From Thalassolituus maritimus (GTDB lineage Bacteria > Pseudomonadota > Gammaproteobacteria > Pseudomonadales > Oceanobacteraceae), in the NCBI RefSeq assembly GCF_900156675.1, contig NZ_FTOH01000001.1, forward strand, positions 558,001 to 622,000: a DNA stretch of 64,000 nucleotides, in the 5' to 3' direction. The notes below the pieces were generated by a model, which was not told the DNA's origin, ran no database searches, and saw only the letters and a program-made list of their open reading frames with translations. This document shows, piece by piece, positions 15,990 through 23,188 of this stretch. The position numbers and the translations under genes were made by a program. Position 1 is the first letter of the stretch, and each line of letters begins with the position of its first letter.

Positions 15990-18140
15990 ATGAAGATAAG
16001 TCTCCTGATTTTCGTTATCCCAATTTTATTATCGGGCTGTGGTAATTCTTCTGGGGGCGCATCTGGTAGTGACTCTGATCCGGCAGAGATTGCAGAGCAG
16101 GCGATTCCAGATGAAGTTAGCTACGCTTCCACTTTGCTGTACCCCGGTGCAGATTCTCTTTATTTTGGTGATGATATCGATTTCGTAGGAAGTATTAAAG
16201 CAGCCTATCGTGAAAGTACTGATGGTATTCGCGTAACTAAAGATGGATTTTCAGTCAGCGTAGATGTCGACGAAAATGGGTTCTGGCGTGCTGATGGAAT
16301 CCCTCTTAATAAATCATTGATAAATACTATCAGAGTTTCTTTATTGTCGGGTGACACGGTTTTGCACTCAGATGACTATCGCGTGCTACGCAGCCCCGGA
16401 AACATCAGTTCAAATATAATTGGTCAAGAAACAGAAGCATACTATTTCAGCTATCCGGCAAATGCCATTTTTCAGGTAGATTTCACAACAGGTATCGTAA
16501 ACCCACTGATGAGTGTTGAGGATGCAAATCGTGAGCGTCATCTGGCAATAAATGGTGACAGTATTTACTCCTCCGATTTAGGGCTATGGGTACATAGTAT
16601 TTCCAGAGGTCTTACTGTTGCTCACTACGACCTTGAGCAGCATGGCGTAGATGGAATTTCCTGGAGAGGTCCGGGCGGTAGTTTGCATTCAGATAAGGAA
16701 ACTGGCGACCTCTACTATTACACGGGGAGTGGATACAATGGTGAAGCAATTGACTTCTACGGTGATCAAATACACGTTCTATATCGTGTTGATCCCGATA
16801 GTGGTGCCTTAACTGAAGTCTCAGGTGGTCCCCGAGGTATTGGTGATCGCTTTTATTTCAGCAGGGGAGGGGTCTATAGTCATACCGATAAGGCTTTCTA
16901 TGTTAATTCCACAACTGGTACTGAAGGATCTTATAATCTTTATAAGATGGATGTTGTATCAGGTGACAGAACTATCCTTGTGGAGAATACTTCTCACTCG
17001 TACTCTGCTATTGGTATCAGTGCTGACGAAAATACACTCTATCTTAAAGTAGATTCATATAATGATAAGATCATCTCATTTGACATGAGCACAGGAGAAA
17101 TAGTCAAAGAAGCGGTATCCGGGATTGATAGTAATAAAATATATGGCTTTCGCTCAGTTCTTTCATTTCCAGGTACAACCAGCGTTTATCTCCCTAATGT
17201 AATAACCGGTAATATTTATCGGCTTGATGATAGTGGCATTGCAGAGTTGGTTATCAGTAGCCACGTAGATAAGTGGTCCGTAATTAGTGGCTATGACCAT
17301 TCTTATTTTGATGTAGAATCTGGCGAGATTTATTTTTCATATTTAGATGGAATAGGTAAGTACTCCATTGATAGTGGCAGGGGGGAAATAGTCTCTAGCG
17401 ATAATCACCTTTTCCATGATTCAATTATTGGTGAAGGTGGAGATATTGGTAAGATAGATGAAATGTTGGTTGATAGAAAAAACAGAAAGGCTTTTGTGCT
17501 GGACTCCCGGTCGAATCTTTATTTTGTTGATCTGGATACGGGAAACCGTACAGAAATTAGCCTTATAAAGCCATCAGGAATTGATGAGTTTCAAGCCTAT
17601 GGGATGGCGATGGATAGTTCTGGTGGGGTTATTTACTCCTCTGACGGCCACCAGTTATTTGAAATTGGCATTGATGATGGAGAGCTTTCGCTTATTTCTC
17701 AGTCTATAGATGACGATCTTAATTTTGAATCCGTAAGTGACATTCAGTATGATGCAGATAGGAGTTCAATTTGGGTTTCTGGTCAACTTCCCTTGGCGAA
17801 CGAAATAGTGAGGGTCGATCTGGAATCAGGTGAGAGGCTCAGAGTATTTGAGGATCTTCTGAAAATTTCTGCTCCGGATGCACCTAAGGCTACGTACCTT
17901 TCCGCTTTAGACAATACTCTTTATATTCTATGCAGAAACTCCGATATCTATTCTTATGACATAGATGGGAATCAGCTGACATTTATAACAACGCTCGCAT
18001 TAGGGGATGTACCTCTGGGTAGCACTCGTGGCAATTACGAAATTCAGTACATTCCTGGCTTAGATGTCATTTTGGCTGTCACAGATATGGGCATTTTTTC
18101 TGTTGATCTTAAGACTGGGCGTAGTGCCCAGTTTCAATAA
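15990..18140 (+). CDS. large lipoprotein with beta-propeller-like repeats
   Basis: A 716-residue protein with a lipoprotein signal (MKISLLIFVIPILLSGCGNSSGG; acylated Cys17, followed by a Ser/Gly spacer). The mature part has an Ig-like N-terminal segment (about 40-125) and then repeated units of the type YxxDxxxG, e.g. IFQVDFTTGIVNPL, LYRVDPDSGALTEV, LYKMDVVSGDRTIL, IISFDMSTGEIVKE, IVRVDLESGERLRV. Each is a beta strand with a D-x-x-T/S-G turn as in YVTN or NHL-like propellers. A surface-exposed binding or enzymatic lipoprotein is plausible; the ligand is unknown. The gene is AT-richer than the core and lies among transposase relics, suggesting acquisition. Confidence 0.75.
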   Translation: MKISLLIFVIPILLSGCGNSSGGASGSDSDPAEIAEQAIPDEVSYASTLLYPGADSLYFGDDIDFVGSIKAAYRESTDGIRVTKDGFSVSVDVDENGFWRADGIPLNKSLINTIRVSLLSGDTVLHSDDYRVLRSPGNISSNIIGQETEAYYFSYPANAIFQVDFTTGIVNPLMSVEDANRERHLAINGDSIYSSDLGLWVHSISRGLTVAHYDLEQHGVDGISWRGPGGSLHSDKETGDLYYYTGSGYNGEAIDFYGDQIHVLYRVDPDSGALTEVSGGPRGIGDRFYFSRGGVYSHTDKAFYVNSTTGTEGSYNLYKMDVVSGDRTILVENTSHSYSAIGISADENTLYLKVDSYNDKIISFDMSTGEIVKEAVSGIDSNKIYGFRSVLSFPGTTSVYLPNVITGNIYRLDDSGIAELVISSHVDKWSVISGYDHSYFDVESGEIYFSYLDGIGKYSIDSGRGEIVSSDNHLFHDSIIGEGGDIGKIDEMLVDRKNRKAFVLDSRSNLYFVDLDTGNRTEISLIKPSGIDEFQAYGMAMDSSGGVIYSSDGHQLFEIGIDDGELSLISQSIDDDLNFESVSDIQYDADRSSIWVSGQLPLANEIVRVDLESGERLRVFEDLLKISAPDAPKATYLSALDNTLYILCRNSDIYSYDIDGNQLTFITTLALGDVPLGSTRGNYEIQYIPGLDVILAVTDMGIFSVDLKTGRSAQFQ

Positions 18141-18212
18141 CAGCGATGCGCCGTCTCTACCCCTTCGGTTGTTATTCAACCGGATTGGTGCATTCGTTGA
18201 AGGATCAACACT

Positions 18213-18245
18213 ATGCCAAAGCCAAGAAAGCAGCAGATATTGTAA
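18213..18245 (+). pseudogene. RAYT start relic
   Basis: The sequence from about 18193 (GTTGAAGGATCAACACTATG and on) repeats the leader and first codons of the relic at 15648. Here they read MPKPRKQQI, matching the RAYT consensus start, then break off into an unrelated TTG TAA. Only the leader and nine codons remain. Confidence 0.75.
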
Positions 18246-18641
18246 CCCTCTCCTAATTAGGTCTACTCATTATTAGAGTACTTCCGGGGAGGTTGCAGGT
18301 CGTCGCGGTGCATTCTGCAAGGTTCTGGCTATTCTTTAATAGCCTTTTAGTTGCTTTTTAGTGATTTGCTTCAGACAGGCTATTTCGATGTCGAATCATC
18401 TGATTTTTAAGGCGTTGACCTGAGCTATGCTCTGGTTGTTAGATCCTAAATAGCGAGTTGTGAGAATTACTGCGGCAGTCACCGTAAGGGGAGAAATACT
18501 GATTAAAATTTTCCAGTTGAATAGTAGTTGGTTAGTTGTATGTTAGACATCTCCGATCAGAGTTTTTCAATTAAAATTCGTAGTGTAGGTACTGTTGATA
18601 TCAAATAATATGATTTCAATAGCTCTACGATCATCTTTGAG
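18246..18641. other. AT-rich intergenic stretch with a decayed gene fragment
   Basis: No intact gene is visible. Around 18278-18330 the sequence (GAGTAC, then TTGC, then GTCGCGGTGCATTCTG at 18302-18317) parallels the start of the gene at 19028 (GAGTAC, ATTGC, and the same 16 bases at 19076-19091), so it may be a decayed duplicate of that gene's 5' end. The rest shows nothing recognisable. Confidence 0.45.
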
Positions 18642-18653
18642 GTGCTTAAAAAA

Positions 18654-18953
18654 GTGAAGAAATTAGTCCCTAGAATAATATTTTTAGTTTTGGTTTGGCT
18701 ACTCGGTTGGTGGCTTCTGGATATATTGAAGAAGAACTACTCTTGTTATACGGTCTTTCCCGAAGCTAAAGATCTCGTTAGCTGTCAACGACTAGTTAAG
18801 GAAATGCATAATTTTATTACCCCCGAGCTATTAGAAAAGATAATTGAAGCTAACTCGGGAGTTCTATTTCTGAATCTGTCATATTTTGTGTTTATGATTT
18901 CATTGAGTGTCGTAATATTATATTTAGGTTTTAGAAAGAATATCAGCCAATAA
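18654..18953 (+). CDS. small membrane protein, unknown
   Basis: A protein of about 99 residues with two predicted membrane helices (residues about 6-26, IIFLVLVWLLGWWLLDI, and about 70-92, LNLSYFVFMISLSVVILYLGF) and a short extracytoplasmic loop with two Cys. Start codons are weak: GTG 18654 is 11 bases after a GAGG ribosome binding site, while GTG 18642 overlaps it. AT-rich composition and orphan character fit the accessory region. Not recognised. Confidence 0.5.
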   Translation: MKKLVPRIIFLVLVWLLGWWLLDILKKNYSCYTVFPEAKDLVSCQRLVKEMHNFITPELLEKIIEANSGVLFLNLSYFVFMISLSVVILYLGFRKNISQ

Positions 18954-19027
18954 GCTGTGTCCATAGCGGTTTCCTGTGGGCAGCTTCGATTCGGCTAATT
19001 TTGCCAACAAGGGAATATGGCTATCAC

Positions 19028-19480
19028 ATGTCTGAATATGCACCGGAGTACACTAGAAAGGAAAGATTGCGGATTGTCGCGGTGCATTCTGGGTGGGTGA
19101 TTCCGAGTTTCTTTGTCGTAGTGTGTTGGTTCATCCCCTGGCTCACTGACTACGCTGATCAAGCACACTGCTACGATTACGGTAGTTTTAAAGGTTCTGA
19201 GTTGTTGCTCTATTCCGCTTTTGTTGGCCTTCCTGTCCTGACTGGATTATTAGTCCTCGCGATGGAAGGCAAGCGATCATTACAAATACTACGCATAGGA
19301 CAAAGTCCTCTTCCCGGTGAGAAGGTATTCAGGCCGACAAAGTACACGTACGGGCTTCGGGCGAAGGTGAGGCCGTTTATGGTGATATGTATGGTAGTAA
19401 GCCTGCTGATCCTGAGTTTGATGGGCGTATCGTCAGTAAGAGAAATATCAATACCTAGTGACGTGACATGTACTCAGTAG
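19028..19480 (+). CDS. membrane protein with three predicted helices, unknown
   Basis: A 150-residue protein from ATG 19028; an earlier TTG at 19001 lacks a good ribosome binding site. Predicted helices cover WVIPSFFVVVCWFIPWL, LLLYSAFVGLPVLTGLLVLAM and PFMVICMVVSLLILSLMGV. Between the second and third is a basic loop with LRIGQSPLPGEKVFRPTKY. No family recognised. A fragment resembling its start appears at about 18300. Confidence 0.6.
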   Translation: MSEYAPEYTRKERLRIVAVHSGWVIPSFFVVVCWFIPWLTDYADQAHCYDYGSFKGSELLLYSAFVGLPVLTGLLVLAMEGKRSLQILRIGQSPLPGEKVFRPTKYTYGLRAKVRPFMVICMVVSLLILSLMGVSSVREISIPSDVTCTQ

Positions 19481-19524
19481 CATTGTGAGTACATCGACCG
19501 CATGCGATTTCACTCAGAGTAATC

Positions 19525-20664
19525 CTACTCAACAGGATCAACACACTCGGCTTTCTCTGGATTAAACCGACAGCGAATCTTACGAGCAATGCGAAGCATT
19601 GTGCCGTCGTAGTATCCGTTTTCCCGCATTGTGAGGCGTACTTCGCGAGTTGCATCTTCTAGTTTGTTTGTCTCGTCTGCTGGCGTTTCGATCCAGAATT
19701 CATCAGGAACCAGATTCATCTCGGTATCTACACGTCCCGCATAGTTATTAAATTTTAATAAAAAATCCTCGCGAAGTAGCTGAGCGAGTTCATCTGGAAA
19801 TTGTTCAGCGCGACCAATCAGTTGCATGGTGGATTGTGAAAGAGGGTTGCGGAGTACACCGGTTGAGTCGCCTGATTGGCCACTGCCCATCACAAGGTAC
19901 GCGATCGCGGTGGATATCATGGAGGAAACTCGCCCATCCGTGTAAGCCAGTACGTTTCTCATCATACCGCCTTCGATGGGCGTTCCGCCGTATTGCTTTA
20001 CCAGAGCTGTCATGGGAGCTTCAATTGTTTGTACCGCGACTTGTTTTCCTTCTAGCGCCGAAAGGGAGTTATAAGCTTTATCCCTCATGAATGCATAGTT
20101 TCCACCAATGGTGGCGAAGCCCATCACAGTGTACTCACCGTCCGTCATGTATCGGTTTAAGCGCGGGTTAGTGAATACTTGCATCAGTAACTGAAGATGC
20201 TTTCTTTCTGGCAATGCGCCGATGGCCTCGATGGTTCCAGCGAATTTGTTGAACTCTCTCGCGAGCGCGCCCCGGACAAGAATGGCATCACAGGTTTTTT
20301 CTTTTTTAAAGTTCTCGATAAGTTCTTGTTCATTATTGAATATGGTGATGCTGGCATCTAAACCATAGTGGACAGATCGCACTGTTTGGTCTTGTACAGT
20401 AGAGGCAATAGGGCCGAGTTTACCTAGAGGGTCCCAGATGCAGAAGTGACGGTGAATCCTGCCATTGACTGTTCTGTCATGGTATAGCTCTTTCAGAGCT
20501 TTGACTCGTTTTTCCAGTGGGATGTTCTGACTCATGATTGCTGATTTGAGCCGTGCATCCGATTTTTCTTTTGAAGTTTTGGCTTCTTCTGAAATATCTG
20601 ATGCCCAGGATAAAGAGGTAAGAACAAGGGCAAAAAATGCAGAGGAAATAATTCTTAAATTCAT
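19525..20664 (-). CDS. periplasmic solute-binding-protein-like protein
   Basis: A 379-residue protein with a signal peptide (cleavage after SWA, about residue 21). The body has the alternating pattern of a two-lobed periplasmic binding protein: CDAILVRGALAREF, a gap, MGFATIGGNYAFMRDKAYNSLSALEGKQVAVQ (the typical 'L-x-G-K-x-V-A-V' entry to the second lobe), then GRVSSMISTAIAYL. It resembles the gammaproteobacterial putative solute-binding proteins that stand alone without an obvious ABC permease; the family assignment is tentative. The next gene in the same direction upstream is a multi-helix membrane protein at 21203, but more than 500 bases separate them. Confidence 0.65.
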   Translation of the reverse strand: MNLRIISSAFFALVLTSLSWASDISEEAKTSKEKSDARLKSAIMSQNIPLEKRVKALKELYHDRTVNGRIHRHFCIWDPLGKLGPIASTVQDQTVRSVHYGLDASITIFNNEQELIENFKKEKTCDAILVRGALAREFNKFAGTIEAIGALPERKHLQLLMQVFTNPRLNRYMTDGEYTVMGFATIGGNYAFMRDKAYNSLSALEGKQVAVQTIEAPMTALVKQYGGTPIEGGMMRNVLAYTDGRVSSMISTAIAYLVMGSGQSGDSTGVLRNPLSQSTMQLIGRAEQFPDELAQLLREDFLLKFNNYAGRVDTEMNLVPDEFWIETPADETNKLEDATREVRLTMRENGYYDGTMLRIARKIRCRFNPEKAECVDPVE

Positions 20665-20906
20665 AAACTTTCCCGTATTTTTATTATTTTCGGTTTTATA
20701 TGGCCAATATTTCCGGAATAAATTAGTTTCTGTCCGGAATAGTAAAATCTATATAAATATGATACGGATTTCCTTTTGTCAGAGAAGTAATGATAAGGAG
20801 AGTGTCACGGTTTGATACATCGTTCTGCCAATTTGTCACGAAAGTTCACGACTATGCTTTAGCGATGTAGAGTGATCGAATCTTTATGAATGGGCGGGTA
20901 AGTACT

Positions 20907-21030
20907 AATAGGACACCCACCGTAGTACTCTCTTCCGATTGATCAGAATCCAGGCTGTGATAGGTGTTGCCTATACTTTTGAATGTTCTCCGCTATGCTA
21001 AAGCCGGAAAGCAGGAGTTGCAGCTGGGTG
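20907..21030 (+). repeat. degraded RAYT leader and start
   Basis: AATAGGACACCCACCGTAGTACT (starting 20907) and the following CTTCCGATTGA align with 15559-15592 ahead of the RAYT relic. At 20995 the sequence ATGCTAAAGCCGGAAAGCAG corresponds to the degenerate start MPKPRKQ. Nothing beyond can be matched. The rest of 20665-21202 contains no gene. Confidence 0.6.
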
Positions 21031-21202
21031 TCAGCCACGCAGAACACTATGGTCAGTCATAGTAAGAATACCAGCTGCCTCCCTGGCTATGGTATACATC
21101 CTCCAGATGTTGGCTGGCTGGATTAATCTACCCAATTGAAGTATCGATATTCTTCTCAGGATGATTCTCCACAGGCTTCTTATAGGTTGACTACCGCTCT
21201 GA

Positions 21203-22213
21203 CTAGGCCATGCTTCGATCACGTAGCTTCTCAGCCTTAGGTTTTGGATTTCTGATCAGATACACCAATAGAAATAGCCAGAAAGGTATTAGTGCCACGG
21301 TGGAATACAGCAAAAAGAAGTCAGCGAATATCGTTTTGACGTTGTAAGGGTCCTGGAGATAAGGAATCGCTTCCGAGGCGCAGAACGCGAGATACAAAGT
21401 GAGTGCCACGAAATAGAACTTGGGAATAAAGGTAGCCAGTCGCTGATCTTTTGGCCGGTTCCAGTTCACGGAGGGTAACAGCACAGCGTACATCGGAGAC
21501 AGTAATATCAGCCACATAAGAGGTATGGTGACGGAGTCAGGCAATGAAGAATCTAACATTGTGTACATCGCCGGGTAGAACAATACCATGAGGAAACCGG
21601 TTATCAGCCACATTATGGGCAGAGCAAGGTAAACGTCCAGCGTTTCATATTTCGGTTTTTTAGTGTGCATGGACACCAGGTTAATCATGGATTCCTTATG
21701 CATGAACAGGTTGAACAACACCCAGAAGGCGCTGACAATGCCGATGAGCCACATGATTGCCCAATAGCTGTCGTGTTTGAGTGCTAGCCAGCGCATGCGG
21801 GGAAAGTATTCAAACTGTTTATACAGGTCACCAAAAGCAAGCTCGTGAAGTTTGTGGTAAATCTTCATGAAGGTTGAGACATGCCGATAGTCGAGAATAC
21901 TTTCTGGGATCAGTGCTAGAACTAACCACATCGTGAATGTTGCCTGCAGCGGAACAAGCAGAACGCCGGTGGCATGCATAAAGTAGTTTGAGTTTTCTGA
22001 GCGTGAAATAAACCAGGCGATCTGGTAGTAAATCAGCATCATGCAGGGGTTGGTCAGTGCGGAAATGGGCTCTTCGAATATGAGCTGCGTGGCATAATCG
22101 TAGGCACCGATAAAAACAAAAATAATAAACAGAAAGGCTAGGGCAGGAACTGCACCTACACCTACCCGATTACCTAGTAGCCCTGCTAATGTGTCCCCTA
22201 AAAAACCTCGCAT
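21203..22213 (-). CDS. polytopic inner-membrane protein, unknown
   Basis: A 336-residue protein with about eight strongly hydrophobic segments (for example VPALAFLFIIFVFIGAYDYAT, GVLLVPLQATFTMWLVLALI, YWAIMWLIGIVSAFWVLFNLF, LPIMWLITGFLMVLFYPAMY, FYFVALTLYLAFCASEAI, LYSTVALIPFWLFLLVYLI). It ends in a basic cytoplasmic tail. I do not recognise a transporter signature. The ATG at 22213 has GGGGAC upstream. Its neighbours are transposase relics on both sides and it may be part of the acquired region. Confidence 0.65.
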   Translation of the reverse strand: MRGFLGDTLAGLLGNRVGVGAVPALAFLFIIFVFIGAYDYATQLIFEEPISALTNPCMMLIYYQIAWFISRSENSNYFMHATGVLLVPLQATFTMWLVLALIPESILDYRHVSTFMKIYHKLHELAFGDLYKQFEYFPRMRWLALKHDSYWAIMWLIGIVSAFWVLFNLFMHKESMINLVSMHTKKPKYETLDVYLALPIMWLITGFLMVLFYPAMYTMLDSSLPDSVTIPLMWLILLSPMYAVLLPSVNWNRPKDQRLATFIPKFYFVALTLYLAFCASEAIPYLQDPYNVKTIFADFFLLYSTVALIPFWLFLLVYLIRNPKPKAEKLRDRSMA

Positions 22214-22299
22214 CCGCTATAAGTCCCCATCTTGGAAAATTTAATAAAATCAGTCGTTTATGCTCTTCACTTTGGCGCGCAATATACCATCTGGATAAT

Positions 22300-22313
22300 A
22301 ATAGGGCACCCAT
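22300..22313 (+). repeat. copy of the RAYT leader motif
   Basis: AATAGGGCACCCAT is a one-base variant of the AATAGGACACCCA(T/C) leader present at 15559 and 20907 ahead of RAYT relics. No coding remnant follows. It lies in the divergent intergenic region 22214-22453, which otherwise shows nothing definite. Confidence 0.5.
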
Positions 22314-22453
22314 ATACGACTAATTGCTAGTATGCTTCTCACGGGCCATTTCTGATCGATTCATCTGATTGTTCTGAACGCATCCTTGCTGCGCTCAGAG
22401 TGTTAGACTCGGTGCCCCCTAAAGAGCAAAGACAGTAATGAGCAGGCCCAGTA

Positions 22454-23056
22454 ATGTTTGAAGAAATAACAGATTGCTATGAACTCCAATTAGCCATTGC
22501 TTTGCCAGAACTGGAATTCGTACCCCATGGCCACTTAATTTCACTGAATAGCATCACTGAGTCTCTGGCTTTGAAATCCGGTTTTGATGCAATTTTTGTC
22601 GGTGGCTTGAGTGATCATCTGACTGTAGATAAGTGCAGTCAGTTATCTCAAACCTGTGACGACAATGACATTGAGCTTGTGCAGTTTGAAAATCCATCGA
22701 ACGATCTGGCCGTCATCAGCGACGTTGTTCTGAATCTCGCCGGTAAACTCTTCTCCGACGAAATGCCCAAAAATTTGAGCATTGCAGATATCCGGAATAT
22801 CAATCTCTACTCGGATTGTTTGTTTGCGTTCAATAGTGTGTGTTCAGCTCTGGAATTTTTAAAAAAACAGAGTTTAGGCTGCGTTGTTAGCGGTGTCTTT
22901 CTCGCTCATGGTAATGCAACCTTGAGTGAGTATGAAGCTGCAGGGGATGAGTTGCTGAGTTACTTCGCAGAGGAGGGTTTTCTTTGCTCAAGTATTTATG
23001 CATCCGGTAGTTCAGAATGTACCATCCTACTCGGTATGCAATATCAGGGCGGTTAG
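22454..23056 (+). CDS. FtsZ-like protein lacking the GTP-binding signature (tentative)
   Basis: A 200-residue protein. By eye the order of elements follows FtsZ. Residues 44-58 (FDAIFVGGLSDHLTV) sit where FtsZ has ADMVFVTAGMGGGTG. Residues 72-80 (DIELVQFEN) match the TVAVVTKPF strand. Residues 90-113 (DVVLNLAGKLF, KNLSIADIRNI) match helix H10 and the NVDFADVRTV loop. Residues 141-195 (LGCVVSGVFLAHGNATLSEYEAAGDELLSYF, CTILLG) match the C-terminal GVLVNITAGFDLRLDEFETVG...IIG domain. The tubulin signature GGGTGTG and the N-terminal nucleotide-binding half are missing, so it cannot be a normal GTPase. This assignment is my reading only; the conservative call is a hypothetical protein. Confidence 0.45.
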   Translation: MFEEITDCYELQLAIALPELEFVPHGHLISLNSITESLALKSGFDAIFVGGLSDHLTVDKCSQLSQTCDDNDIELVQFENPSNDLAVISDVVLNLAGKLFSDEMPKNLSIADIRNINLYSDCLFAFNSVCSALEFLKKQSLGCVVSGVFLAHGNATLSEYEAAGDELLSYFAEEGFLCSSIYASGSSECTILLGMQYQGG

Positions 23057-23188
23057 CCGGTTGGTTGAGGTAATTCTCATGGAACACATATGTGTCTCAG
23101 TGGGCCAATCGACTGACTGAAGTCAATAAAGCATTTCGGCCAGCCTGCTATCTTGCGTGAGAAATCACTAGTGCAGGTGCTGACTAAG

